A stretch of DNA of 64,000 nt from Bradyrhizobium sp. AZCC 2176 (GCF_036924645.1 NZ_JAZHRX010000001.1:1178001-1242000); one strand, 5' to 3'; shown: positions 35,789-44,863, numbered from the stretch's first letter. Translations and numbers: made by a program. Notes: generated by a model not told the origin, from the sequence alone.

Positions 35789-36607
35789 TCAAGGGCTCTT
35801 TGGTCTGTCGGCCTGCGTGCGCGCCACGGTGGCGCGGAAATCCTGGCGGGCGCGGTCGTTGGCCAGCGCGAAGCTCGGTCCGCGGCTCGGCTCGGTACCG
35901 TTGAGGCGCTGCAACTGCACCCACATCTCGGCGCTCTTCAACGCCACCGCCGCACAGTTGACCACCGGCGCATGACCGATCTTGAAGCCATGCTCGCTCG
36001 CAATAAGGAGACCGGGCAACACGCCAGCCGGAATGATGACATCGGCGCCGCGATCGACGAGCGGCTGGGCGCAGGCCGCAAACTCGGTCAGCATGCGCGC
36101 CTTTGCCGCCGCATCTCCCGCGAATGCGGCACTGAAATCCTCCGGACGGCAGCCCATCCCGGTGACATGCATCACGCGGCCGGAGAGTCCGTAACGATCG
36201 GCCTGCTCGTAATGCCAGACCTCGAAGGCGGTATCGAGCGTGACGAGGCCGAGGCGGCGCCCAAGCTGCGAGGCCGCGAGCAGCGTCGCCTCGCCCGTCC
36301 CGACGACCGGAATCGTGAGCGCGGAGCGCAGTTCGTACAATCCTGGATCCTGGAAGTGGCCCATGACATAGGCGTCGAAACCGTTCTCCTGCGCCGCGAG
36401 CCCATTGTCGACCGCCTGGATCGCACAACGGAATTCGCTCAGGCGGCCGAAATCACGATCAGCGGGCGTGATGCCCTCAACATGGACGCTGGTGCCGGGC
36501 GCCGCGATCTCGTTCAGATAGGCCGCAAGCCGCGCCATGTAGGGCGCGCTCGTGGCCTGGTCGACGAAGCTCTGCCAGAAGATGCGCACAGCGGGTATCC
36601 TGTTCAC
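35789..36607 (-). CDS. Asp/Glu/hydantoin racemase-fold protein without the catalytic cysteines
   Basis: A 272-aa protein of the aspartate/glutamate racemase superfamily. The fold is recognisable from FDAYVMGHFQDPGLYELRSA, then IPVVGTGEATLLAASQLGRR and VTLDTAFEVWHYEQ. In racemases and hydantoin racemases the DPG motif is preceded by Cys (CFGDPG); here it is His. The second Cys (typically ILGC) is replaced by IIPAGVLPG. The two-base cysteine mechanism is therefore lost, and another reaction or a non-catalytic role is likely. First gene of the six-gene operon. Confidence 0.8.
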   Translation of the reverse strand: MNRIPAVRIFWQSFVDQATSAPYMARLAAYLNEIAAPGTSVHVEGITPADRDFGRLSEFRCAIQAVDNGLAAQENGFDAYVMGHFQDPGLYELRSALTIPVVGTGEATLLAASQLGRRLGLVTLDTAFEVWHYEQADRYGLSGRVMHVTGMGCRPEDFSAAFAGDAAAKARMLTEFAACAQPLVDRGADVIIPAGVLPGLLIASEHGFKIGHAPVVNCAAVALKSAEMWVQLQRLNGTEPSRGPSFALANDRARQDFRATVARTQADRPKSP

Positions 36608-37088
36608 AGGCTAAGCGTGCCGGTCCTCGAACCTTCGCGTCATTGAGAGGCCTGACGACACGCACATGCCGGTCGCTGCGAACACACGCCACAGCGTGGC
36701 GCCATTCCATCGACCGAAATATTTCAACCACAAAATAATTTTGGCGTCAATTGAACCGCGCGCCGAAGCGTTCTGCGCGCGACACGGTCGAGTGCCGAAA
36801 CGACAGGCAGGTAGCGCCTCACCCTTTTGCACAGGCGAATTCAGCCTTCGCGCCGGCGCGCGCTGCCGCAAACTTTTTCCGCGAGGCACGAAACTGGTGT
36901 ATTGACCTTCGGTCGAGAAATACTTTAGGCTTTAAACAATTGACAGCATCGGCGCCTGGGCGGACGGACGTCGCATTGGTAGTTGCGTTGATAAAGGCTC
37001 ATCAATCGTGGCTGAGATCATCAACCTCGGAACAGCAGGCGCTGCCGGCGAATTGCCATTCGCGCCGGTCGAGCGGGGCATTTCAGTT
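36608..37088. promoter_or_regulatory. intergenic region upstream of the six-gene operon
   Basis: This 481-bp gap lacks a credible gene; the short open frames in it have Arg/Ser-rich, shadow-like composition. AT-rich patches at about 36720-36755 and 36900-36950 are probable promoter areas. The latter contains a copy of the MarR-type operator (36919-36936) about 310 bp before the racemase-like ATG, implying a long leader or an undetected small gene. Confidence 0.5.
36919..36936 (-). promoter_or_regulatory. MarR-type operator upstream of the six-gene operon
   Basis: On the reverse strand TTTAAAGCCTAAAGTATT shares GC[CT]TAAAG.ATT with the other three sites; the left half has one extra base relative to TTTAGGC. 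Its orientation matches the operon direction. Confidence 0.55.
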
Positions 37089-37907
37089 TCAGGGCATCCG
37101 GGCAGCGATGAACTCGCGGACCAGGCCGGCGAAAGCCTCCGGCATCTGATCGGGAAGCGGCACCATGCCTCCTGAGAGCTCACGCAAGATGCTGCCTTCG
37201 ATAGCTTCAGCGACCTTCGGAGCCACCGGATGAACATGCGGATCGCCCGTCGGAGCAATGACCAGCGTGGGACAGTGGATCTGCCCCAGACGGTCCTCCA
37301 TCCGATAGCGATTCACCACCCGATGGCCTTCCGCCGCCATCTCGCCGGCCCGCAGCGCGTCGATCATGAAGCGCTGCAGCAGATCGATATCGTCAGCCGG
37401 ATAGAATGGCTGCCGGCGCGCCCAGAGCTCAGCGAGATGGGCGCCATCGGTACGCGCTTTCACATCGTCGATGACGCGCGTGCCGTGATGTTTGGCCCGG
37501 CGCGCCGCATCGACGAAAGGACAGGCCGAGAGCACCAGCGCGCTCACGCGCGCAGGCACGGAGGCTGCCATTTCGACCGCGATCACCGCACCGGTATGAT
37601 GGCCCACGATCGCGGCGTGCGGTTCTTCCAGCGCATCAAGCAGCGCGAACGCGCCCTCGGCCCACAGTTCAATCGAAGGATCGCCGGGAGGCCGATCGGA
37701 ATCCCCGAAGCCGAGCGTATCCATCGCGATCGTGCGGAAATCGCGGCCGAGCAGCGGCAGCACATCACGGTACTCGTCCCACGACCGCGGCGTCTGATGC
37801 AGCAGGAGAACGGGAAAACCGGTTCCCGCCATGGCGACGTGGATGCGGCCCAAGCGCGTCGTGACGAAGCGGCGCTCGACGTTGGAACCGGTTCTGCTGG
37901 CACTCAT
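37089..37907 (-). CDS. alpha/beta hydrolase with atypical nucleophile elbow
   Basis: A 272-aa alpha/beta-hydrolase-fold protein from ATG 37907 (GGAG 9 bp upstream; an in-frame ATG at 37961 lacks homology after it). The oxyanion region is LLHQTPRSWDEY, and strand/loop MDTLGFGDSDRPPGD follows. The nucleophile elbow is VGHHTGAVIA, giving GxHxG rather than GxSxG, so the usual Ser nucleophile is replaced by His. LVIAPTGDPHVHP carries the acid and a possible catalytic His. It may be a C-C or ester hydrolase with altered chemistry. It stands between two operons of the catabolic locus and is divergent from the transporter genes. Confidence 0.82.
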   Translation of the reverse strand: MSASRTGSNVERRFVTTRLGRIHVAMAGTGFPVLLLHQTPRSWDEYRDVLPLLGRDFRTIAMDTLGFGDSDRPPGDPSIELWAEGAFALLDALEEPHAAIVGHHTGAVIAVEMAASVPARVSALVLSACPFVDAARRAKHHGTRVIDDVKARTDGAHLAELWARRQPFYPADDIDLLQRFMIDALRAGEMAAEGHRVVNRYRMEDRLGQIHCPTLVIAPTGDPHVHPVAPKVAEAIEGSILRELSGGMVPLPDQMPEAFAGLVREFIAARMP

Positions 37908-38046
37908 TTCATAACTCCATCCGGATGCGGGGACCAGGCCCGTCCCGGCTTTCGGCAACAATTACGGCATCGATCGTGCTGGTCCGACCTCGATCCATGC
38001 TGACATCTCGCTCAGGTCGCGGCTGATTTCAACCAAGGGGAATGCA

Positions 38047-39195
38047 ATGCGCAAGATGTTGAGTTTGACTGCACTCATCGGCGGCCTCGTCGCGGCCTCG
38101 ACCGCACAGGCGGATATCACGATCGGATTCGTGACGTCGCTCAGTGGACCCGGCTCCTCGATCGGCATCCCGTACGGGCGCGGCATTCAGGCGGCCATGG
38201 AATACAAGAAGGAGGTCAACGGCGAGAAGATCAAGCTGATCCAGCTCGATGACGGCTCCGATCCCTCCGCTGCAACGCGCAACGCGCGCAAGCTCATCGA
38301 GGAAGAAAAGGTCGATCTCCTGATCGGCACCGCAACCGCTCCTTCGACCATCGCAATGCTGGCGGTCGCGACCGAACTGAAGGTGCCGATGATCGCGGTC
38401 TCCCCGGTGATCGGACAGCCCAACCCGGCCGACCAGTGGGGCATTTCCGTTCCGCAACCAGCCTCGCTGCTGGTCAAGGTCGTTGCCGATCGCATGAAGC
38501 GCGATGCCATGAAGAACATCGGCTATATCGGCTTCTCTGACGCCTGGGGCGACCTCGTCTACAACGGAGCCAAGGCGGTGGAGGCCGAGGACGGCATCAA
38601 GGTGCTGACCAACGAACGCTATGCGCGCGTCGATACGTCGGTCACGGGCCAGATCCTTAAAGTTCTTGCGGTGCGCCCGGATGCCGTGCTGATCGGCGGA
38701 TCGGGCACGCAGGGAGCGCTGCCGCTGCTGGCGCTCGGCGAACGCGGCTTCAAGGGCAAGACCTACGGTACGGTCGCACTGGTCAATCCCGATTTCGTTC
38801 GTGTCGGCGGCAAGGCCGCGGATGGAATTCAGGTCTCCGCCGGCCCGGTCATCGTCGCCGAGCAGCTTCCCGACAACCATTTCGCGAAGAAGCTTGCACT
38901 CGAGTTCCGCGCCGCCTTCCTGAAGGCCAACAATGTCCCGACCACGGACGGTTTCTCGGCCTATTCATTCGACGGCTGGATGATCTTCACGTCAGCCGCG
39001 GCGCGCGCGCTAAAGATCGCGAAACCCGGCACCATCGAATTCCGCAAGGCGCTGCGCGACGAGATCCTCAACACCAAGGAACTCTCGGGCGTGCACGCGG
39101 TCTACAACTTCAAGGCCGGCGCTTACCACGGCGTGGACGAGCGCGCGCTGGTGATTGTCCGCCTGAACAACGGCGCCTGGACCTACGAGCCCTGA
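38047..39195 (+). CDS. ABC transporter substrate-binding protein (Liv/aromatic acid type)
   Basis: A 382-aa periplasmic binding protein with a signal peptide (MLSLTALIGGLVAASTAQA-D). It has the type-I fold segments ITIGFVTSLSGPGSSIGIPY, IQLDDGSDPSAATRNARKLI and DGFSAYSFDGWMIFTSAAAR. This clade of binding proteins accompanies transporters for benzoate-like and other aromatic acids as well as amino acids. It is first in a four-gene transport operon with permeases and ATPases; the paralogue at 30910 probably shares the same membrane complex. Confidence 0.92.
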   Translation: MRKMLSLTALIGGLVAASTAQADITIGFVTSLSGPGSSIGIPYGRGIQAAMEYKKEVNGEKIKLIQLDDGSDPSAATRNARKLIEEEKVDLLIGTATAPSTIAMLAVATELKVPMIAVSPVIGQPNPADQWGISVPQPASLLVKVVADRMKRDAMKNIGYIGFSDAWGDLVYNGAKAVEAEDGIKVLTNERYARVDTSVTGQILKVLAVRPDAVLIGGSGTQGALPLLALGERGFKGKTYGTVALVNPDFVRVGGKAADGIQVSAGPVIVAEQLPDNHFAKKLALEFRAAFLKANNVPTTDGFSAYSFDGWMIFTSAAARALKIAKPGTIEFRKALRDEILNTKELSGVHAVYNFKAGAYHGVDERALVIVRLNNGAWTYEP

Positions 39196-39233
39196 GCGAT
39201 ACCTGCGGGTAACACGGAAGGACGGCCGACAGC

Positions 39234-40277
39234 ATGACGGCAGATATCGCAGCGATCCTTGCGATCGACGGAATAGCGACCGGGGCGGTCTACGCCCTGG
39301 TGGCGATCGGGACCGTGTTGATCTTCACCGTGACGCGGGTGATCTTCATTCCGTTCGGCGACATCGCGGCCTTCACGGCGCTGACGCTGGCGGCGCTCGA
39401 CGCCAAACAGCTTCCCGGAACGGTCGGGCTGGTTGTCGTGCTGGCGTGCCTGGCGTGCGCGATGGAGGCCGTCTCGCTGGCGCGCACAGGCGAGCTTCGC
39501 GCGGTGCCGAAGGCCGTCCTCGGCTATCTCGTGTTGCCCTTGATTGTCGTCGCGATCGTCTGGCTGACGATGCGCTTCAATCCGCCGATGCCGGTCCGTA
39601 TCCTGCTGGCGCTGCTCTTGATCATGCCGATCTCGCCGCTGCTGGACCGGATTGTGTTTCGCCCGATCGCTGACGCCTCGGTTCTGCTGTTGCTGACGGT
39701 GTCGGTCGCGCTTCACTTCGCGCTGGTCGGACTTGGCTTGCTGTTCTTCGGTCCTGAAGGCGTCCGGACCGAGCCGCTGACGTCGATGGCGATGGAGATC
39801 GCCGGCGTGCACGTTTCCGGTCAGACGGTGCTGATACTCGCCGCGGCGCTGGTGTTCAGCGGCCTGCTGTTTCTGTTCTTCGACTTCACGCTGATCGGCA
39901 AGGCGCTGCGCGCGACCGCCCTGAATCGGACCGGCGCCCGGCTGATGGGTATCAGACCGGCGCGCGCCGGGACCATCGCCTACCTCCTGGGGTCGCTGAT
40001 GGCGGGCGTCTCCGGCATCCTGATCGCGCCCGTGAATACCATCTTCTACGATTCCGGATTCCTGCTCGGCCTGAAGGCCTTTGTCGGCGCCATCGTCGGC
40101 GGCATGGCCAGCTATCCAGGCGCGGCGCTCGGCGCGTTCGGCGTCGGCATTATCGAGAGCTTCGCTTCGTTCCAGAGCAGCACCTTGAAGGACGTCATCG
40201 TCTTCTCGCTGCTGATCCCTGTCCTGCTCTGGCGCTCGCTCGCCTCGCAGCATTCCGAAGAGGAAGTCGAGGAATGA
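39234..40277 (+). CDS. livH: branched-chain-type ABC transporter permease (LivH-like)
   Basis: A 347-aa inner-membrane permease with about eight to nine hydrophobic segments. The N-terminal IDGIATGAVYALVAIGTVLI and the C-terminal LKAFVGAIVGGMASYPGAAL (permease loop) are hallmarks of LivH. Length is slightly above the family average because of an extra N-terminal region (residues about 70-120). Its stop overlaps the next start by 4 bp (ATGA). With the following genes it forms a transporter for aromatic or branched acids. Confidence 0.92.
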   Translation: MTADIAAILAIDGIATGAVYALVAIGTVLIFTVTRVIFIPFGDIAAFTALTLAALDAKQLPGTVGLVVVLACLACAMEAVSLARTGELRAVPKAVLGYLVLPLIVVAIVWLTMRFNPPMPVRILLALLLIMPISPLLDRIVFRPIADASVLLLLTVSVALHFALVGLGLLFFGPEGVRTEPLTSMAMEIAGVHVSGQTVLILAAALVFSGLLFLFFDFTLIGKALRATALNRTGARLMGIRPARAGTIAYLLGSLMAGVSGILIAPVNTIFYDSGFLLGLKAFVGAIVGGMASYPGAALGAFGVGIIESFASFQSSTLKDVIVFSLLIPVLLWRSLASQHSEEEVEE

Positions 40278-42043
40278 CACCGCAGCAGATCCGTCTCATC
40301 ATCGCCGCGGCGGTCGGCTGCCTCGTGGCGGCACCCTTCGTGCTCAATCCGTTCAGCATCACCTTGCTGAACTACATCGGCATCTACTCGCTTGCCGCCA
40401 TCGGGCTGGCGCTGCTGACCGGCGTCGGCGGCATTGTCTCGTTCGGCCAGGCGGCCTTCGTCGGTGTAGCAGCCTACTCAACCGCCTGGGTCACGGCGAT
40501 GAACGGCTATTCGCCATGGCTCGGACTGGTGCTGGCGATCGTCTTGACCTGCAGCATCGCAGCGATCCTCGGTTTCGTGACACTGCGCCTGGGCGGCCAC
40601 TTCCTCTCCCTGAGCACGGTGGCCTGGGGATTGGCTATCGCGTTCCTGTTCGGCAACATCGATGGCCTCGGTCAACATAACGGCATCTCCGGCATTCCGC
40701 CGATTTCGATCGGCCCGGTCGCTTTGGTCGAAAGCCGGCAGATCTTCTTCCTGATCTGGGCGATCGTCGTGGCCGTTCTTTTCGTTTGCTACAACCTGCT
40801 CGACTCCCGCATCGGGCGGGCGATGCGGGCGCTTCGCGGCGGCAATACGCTGGTCGAAAGCCTCGGGATCAGCGCATTCCAGATCAAGCTGGTGACATTC
40901 GTGATCGCCGCGTTCCTCGGCGCGCTGTCCGGATGGCTCTATGCTCATCTTGGCCGTTTCGTCAGCCCCGGACCGTTCGATGCCAGCATGGGCATCGAAT
41001 ATCTGATGATGGCGATGGTCGGTGGTGCCGGCAGCATTTTAGGCGGCGTGGTCGGCGCGGCAATCGTGACGCTCCTGAAGAACAGCGTGCAGGACTACCT
41101 GCCGCTGATCGCAAAGGGCGCCTCGGGCCAGCTCGAGATCGTGGCGTTCTCGGCGCTGTTCATCCTGTTCCTGCAGCGCGCCCGGCAGGGCATCGTGCCG
41201 TTCCTCTTCGGTTTTCTGCCGGAGCTGAAACAGTCCCGTCCGCAAGCGGCGACGCCATTGCCGCGCCGCGAGCAACCGGCGCCTGGTACGCTGCTTCTCA
41301 AGGTCAGCGGCGCGCAGCGGCGGTTTGGCGGCCTCGTCGCCGTCAATAATGTCAGCTTCGAGGTGAGGTCCGGCGAAATCCTCGGGCTGATCGGGCCGAA
41401 CGGCGCCGGCAAGACCACGATGTTCAACCTGCTCACAGGGGCGCTGCGCGCCAATAGCGGCGAGATCGCATTCGCGGGCCGCTCGATCACCCGCGACCAG
41501 CAATTCCATATCGCCCGCGCCGGCATCTCGCGCACCTTCCAGCACGTCAAGCTGCGTCCGCGCATGACGCTGCTGGATAATGTGCTACTCGGCACCTATT
41601 CGCGCACCCGGACCGGCCTGTTCGCCGGCGCGCTGCGCCTCAACCAGGCGGAAGAGGCCAGCGCGCGCTACGAGGCGCTGCAGCAACTCGAACGGGTAGG
41701 CCTCGGCGACAAGCCTTTCGAACTCGCCGGCAACCTGCCGCTCGGCAATCAGCGCGTGCTCGAAATCGCCCGCGCGCTCGCCGCCGATCCGACGCTGCTC
41801 GTGCTCGACGAGCCGGCGGCCGGCCTGCGGCGCCAGGAAAAGCTCAAGCTCGCCGAACTGCTGCGGTCGCTGCGCGCCGATCACCTGACCATCCTGCTGG
41901 TCGAGCACGACATGGAGTTCGTCATGGCGCTGGTCGACCGCATCGTCGTGCTCGATTTCGGCTTAAAGCTCTGCGAGGGCGAGCCGGCAGCGATCCGCAG
42001 CGACGCCCGCGTCCAGGAAGCCTATCTCGGAGGTGTCGCGTGA
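40274..42043 (+). CDS. livM: fused LivM permease-LivG ATPase
   Basis: A 589-aa fusion. Residues about 1-315 are a LivM-type permease (IYSLAAIGLALLTGVGGIVS, FGQAAFVGVAAY, MMAMVGGAGSILGGVVGAAI). Residues about 335-589 are an ABC ATPase of the LivG type: Walker A GPNGAGKTT (about 374-382), IARAGISRTFQHVKLRPRMT, signature LPLGNQRVLEIARAL (about 485) and Walker B LLVLDEP. The linker (about 316-334) is Pro/Arg-rich. Such LivM-LivG fusions occur in rhizobial aromatic-acid uptake systems. It overlaps the next gene by 4 bp (GTGA). Confidence 0.92.
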   Translation: MTPQQIRLIIAAAVGCLVAAPFVLNPFSITLLNYIGIYSLAAIGLALLTGVGGIVSFGQAAFVGVAAYSTAWVTAMNGYSPWLGLVLAIVLTCSIAAILGFVTLRLGGHFLSLSTVAWGLAIAFLFGNIDGLGQHNGISGIPPISIGPVALVESRQIFFLIWAIVVAVLFVCYNLLDSRIGRAMRALRGGNTLVESLGISAFQIKLVTFVIAAFLGALSGWLYAHLGRFVSPGPFDASMGIEYLMMAMVGGAGSILGGVVGAAIVTLLKNSVQDYLPLIAKGASGQLEIVAFSALFILFLQRARQGIVPFLFGFLPELKQSRPQAATPLPRREQPAPGTLLLKVSGAQRRFGGLVAVNNVSFEVRSGEILGLIGPNGAGKTTMFNLLTGALRANSGEIAFAGRSITRDQQFHIARAGISRTFQHVKLRPRMTLLDNVLLGTYSRTRTGLFAGALRLNQAEEASARYEALQQLERVGLGDKPFELAGNLPLGNQRVLEIARALAADPTLLVLDEPAAGLRRQEKLKLAELLRSLRADHLTILLVEHDMEFVMALVDRIVVLDFGLKLCEGEPAAIRSDARVQEAYLGGVA

Positions 42044-42753
42044 CACAGATGTTCTCGGTCGAGAATGTGTCGGTCGCCTACGGCAAGGTGGAAGCCGTGC
42101 GGAATGTCTCGCTTTCCGTCGAGCAGGGGCAGATCGTGACCGTGATCGGCCCGAACGGCGCCGGCAAGACGACGCTCCTGATGGCGGCGATCGGCCTGCT
42201 GAAGTCCACCGGGCAGATGATGTTTCAGGGCGCGGACCTTGCGCGGATCGACGTCGAGGGTCGCGTCGAGCGCGGCCTTTGCCTTGTGCCCGAGAAGCGC
42301 GAGCTGTTTGCCGACATGTCGGTCGCCGACAATCTGCTGCTCGGAACCTACAGCCTGCGCGACCGCTCGACGACGCGCAAAAGCCTCGACGACGTATTCG
42401 ACCGCTTCCCGCGGCTGAAAGAGCGCAGCAAGCAGGCCGCCGGCACGCTATCGGGCGGCGAGCGTCAGATGCTGGCGCTCGGCCGCGCGCTGATGGCGAA
42501 GCCGAAACTCCTGGTGCTCGATGAACCCAGTCTCGGCCTCGCGCCGCTCATCGTCCGCGAAATCTTCCGCACCATCGCCTCGCTGCGGAGCCTCGGCGTC
42601 TCGGTCCTTCTGGTCGAGCAGAATGCCCGCGCTGCGCTCGAGACAGCGGATTTCGGTTATGTGCTGGAAACCGGCGAGATCATCCAGTCCGGCCCGGCGG
42701 ACACGCTGATCCACGACCCGAAGCTGATCGCGGCCTATCTCGGTGGCCACTGA
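42040..42753 (+). CDS. livF: LivF-type ABC transporter ATP-binding protein
   Basis: A 237-aa ATPase. Walker A is GPNGAGKTT (about residues 37-45), the signature is TLSGGERQMLALGRALM, Walker B is LLVLDEPSLGL, and the H-loop region is VLLVEQNARAAL. It starts with GTG 42040 overlapping the previous stop (GTGA), or ATG 42049. It completes the transporter; no fourth permease component is needed because LivM and LivG are fused. Confidence 0.93.
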   Translation: MTQMFSVENVSVAYGKVEAVRNVSLSVEQGQIVTVIGPNGAGKTTLLMAAIGLLKSTGQMMFQGADLARIDVEGRVERGLCLVPEKRELFADMSVADNLLLGTYSLRDRSTTRKSLDDVFDRFPRLKERSKQAAGTLSGGERQMLALGRALMAKPKLLVLDEPSLGLAPLIVREIFRTIASLRSLGVSVLLVEQNARAALETADFGYVLETGEIIQSGPADTLIHDPKLIAAYLGGH

Positions 42754-42775
42754 CGCGAGGCGCGCGGCTCCTGCA

Positions 42776-43753
42776 TCACGCGACAGGTTCGCGCGCCAGC
42801 CCCATGGCCCGCAGCGCCGCGGCAAAGGCTGCCAGCCGCTTCTCGCGATAGGCAGCCAGATCGACGCCTTCGTAGTTCATGAATCCCTGCCCGGTCTTCA
42901 TGCCGATGCGCCCCTCCCGCATATTCGTCGCGATGATGTCAGGCGCGGCGTAACGGCTGTCGCCAAGCGACTCGACCAGATAGTGGCTGGCATGATGCAG
43001 GATATCGCCGCCGCCCCAGTCGATGAACTCGAGCAGGCCGAGCACCGCAAAGCGGAATCCGAAGCCGTAAATCACCGCCTTGTCGATATCCTCCGCCGAG
43101 GCGACGCCCTCCTCCACCATGCGGGCGGCCTCGTTCATCGCCAGCGACTGGATTCTGGGAACGATGAAGCCCGGCCGCGCCGCGCAGACGACCGGCACCT
43201 TGCCGATGCCTTCGAGCAGCGTCTTCATCCGCTCCGTAACTTCCGGCGCGGTGAGCCGCCCGGGTGACAATTCGATCAGCGGCACCAGATAGGCCGGATT
43301 GAGCCAATGCGCATTGAGGAAACGGTCGGGATGTTCGATCGATCCCGCGAGATCGTCAACCAATATCGTCGACGTGGTCGAGGCGATGATCGGGCCCTCG
43401 CCCGCCAGTCGCGAGGCCTCGGCCAGCGCTGCCTGCTTCAGCGCGAGAATCTCCGGCATTCCCTCGAAGATGACATCGCAGCGCGGCAACACCGCAGCCG
43501 CCTCCTGCCGACGCACGATCGTGATCCGTTCGGCAATCGTCGGTACGAGGTCTGGCGGGAGCAGACCGATGCGCGAGAGGATTTCGAGCGTCGAGCGGAT
43601 TTCCGCCTTGGCTTCGGCTGCAAGCGCCTCAAATGCTGAGGCTTCCCGTTCCTTGAAGTCGACGACGACCACCTGACGGCCGGCGAACGCGAACACGACC
43701 GCAATGCCGCGGCCCATACGTCCGGCGCCGAGGCATCCGATGACCGGCCTCAT
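42776..43753 (-). CDS. 3-hydroxyacyl-CoA dehydrogenase family protein
   Basis: The product is 325 aa from ATG 43753. It has an N-terminal NAD-binding motif (IGCLGAGRMGRGIAVVFAFA), the catalytic His in LNAHWLNPAYLVPLIEL and the C-terminal helical domain MKTGQGFMNYEGVD. It oxidises a 3-hydroxyacyl-CoA or similar hydroxy acid such as 3-hydroxybutyryl-CoA. The stop of the upstream opine dehydrogenase-like gene overlaps its start by 4 bp, so they are translationally coupled. It converges with livF (22 bp). Family assignment is secure, substrate not. Confidence 0.88.
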   Translation of the reverse strand: MRPVIGCLGAGRMGRGIAVVFAFAGRQVVVVDFKEREASAFEALAAEAKAEIRSTLEILSRIGLLPPDLVPTIAERITIVRRQEAAAVLPRCDVIFEGMPEILALKQAALAEASRLAGEGPIIASTTSTILVDDLAGSIEHPDRFLNAHWLNPAYLVPLIELSPGRLTAPEVTERMKTLLEGIGKVPVVCAARPGFIVPRIQSLAMNEAARMVEEGVASAEDIDKAVIYGFGFRFAVLGLLEFIDWGGGDILHHASHYLVESLGDSRYAAPDIIATNMREGRIGMKTGQGFMNYEGVDLAAYREKRLAAFAAALRAMGLAREPVA

Positions 43754-44841
43754 CGAAAGCCCTCCGCGAGAAGATTTTGCAGCGCCGCCCGATCGAGATC
43801 GCCAAGGCCGAGCGAAGACAAAGTCCGCCCCGTCACCGTAAAATCCTCGCCGGTGATGGCGGCGCCGATCGCCAGGAACGCCTTGACCAGCGGCGTTTGC
43901 ACGCCTGCGAGGCCCGCCACTGAAGCAAGGAACGACAGGCCAAGACGCAAATCCTCCAGCATGTAGCGGTGCTCGACGAGGACGAGGCGCTCGGACCAAT
44001 CGCCGGAATCCGTGAGCTGGTCATGCGCGTCGCGCGTATACATCCAGGGGTCGCCGTCCTTCGAATAATGGTCGGCCAACGGAAAATGCGGCCCTCCGTA
44101 GCCCAGCGCCTCGCGGATAGCGACGCGCTCGGCATCGAGTGCATCCGTCACGCGGCGGATCGCCGGCTGGGTTCCTTCCTTGTGGATATCCCATTTGTCG
44201 AAATGTTCGATTGGACCGGCGTTCATTGTGATCAGCGGCGGATGAATGATCGGACCGGCATTCATCAGCGCGGCCGAAAGTACATCGCCGCACGGCTCGA
44301 TGGCGTTTGGAAACGCGCGCTCGATCACATCAAGCGCGTGCCGTACGAGGCGTAACGGAAATACGCCGGTCGGCAATCGCGCGCCCCTGCCCGAGATGCG
44401 CACCGCATAAGGGCCCTGCTTGCGCGCCAGCCACGGCAAGGTCCCGGTCTCCGCAGTTGCGATCTCGGCGCGGTTGCCCGCGTCTCGCGCGGCGCGGGCA
44501 AAGACATAAGAGCCGAACGTGCCGGGCGGCAGAAACACGACCTGGCCGTCGCGCAGATGCGGCGCGGCCAGATCAGCGATTGCGGGCTGCGCGAATGCCG
44601 GTGCCGGACACAGAATGAGATCGGCGGCCTCGATGGCTTCCGCGATGCAAGACGTAACCATCGCAGGTCGAGCTTCACGGCGGCCCGTCCGGTCGATGAC
44701 CGTTATCGTGCCGCCCTGCGCGCGATGCGCCTCCACGTCTTTGGGATTTCGCCGCCACAGCCGGACTTCGTGACCGGCCAAAGCGATGTCGCCGGCGGCC
44801 GCGAACGAACCGTTGCCTCCACCCAACACTGCAATCTTCAA
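43750..44841 (-). CDS. NAD/NADP octopine/nopaline dehydrogenase family protein
   Basis: A 363-aa protein with an N-terminal GxGxxG Rossmann motif (IAVLGGGNGSFAAAGDIALA) and the C-terminal opine dehydrogenase domain (ALMNAGPIIHPPLITMNAGP, then DKWDIHKEGTQPAIRRVTDA). Opine dehydrogenases reduce an imine between an amino acid and a keto acid; family relatives also act on other hydroxy or amino acids. Here it is embedded in an aromatic catabolic set, coupled to a hydroxyacyl-CoA dehydrogenase, so opine synthesis is not the obvious job. It is 22 bp after the flavin reductase gene. Confidence 0.85.
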   Translation of the reverse strand: MKIAVLGGGNGSFAAAGDIALAGHEVRLWRRNPKDVEAHRAQGGTITVIDRTGRREARPAMVTSCIAEAIEAADLILCPAPAFAQPAIADLAAPHLRDGQVVFLPPGTFGSYVFARAARDAGNRAEIATAETGTLPWLARKQGPYAVRISGRGARLPTGVFPLRLVRHALDVIERAFPNAIEPCGDVLSAALMNAGPIIHPPLITMNAGPIEHFDKWDIHKEGTQPAIRRVTDALDAERVAIREALGYGGPHFPLADHYSKDGDPWMYTRDAHDQLTDSGDWSERLVLVEHRYMLEDLRLGLSFLASVAGLAGVQTPLVKAFLAIGAAITGEDFTVTGRTLSSLGLGDLDRAALQNLLAEGFR

Positions 44842-44863
44842 GCTGTCCTCCGCTCAGATTCTG

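Noticed and set aside
36751-37149. Small forward open frame in the gap before the alpha/beta hydrolase gene
   Set aside because: It runs antisense into the hydrolase 3' end, has no ribosome site and an Arg/Ser/Ala-rich shadow-like composition.
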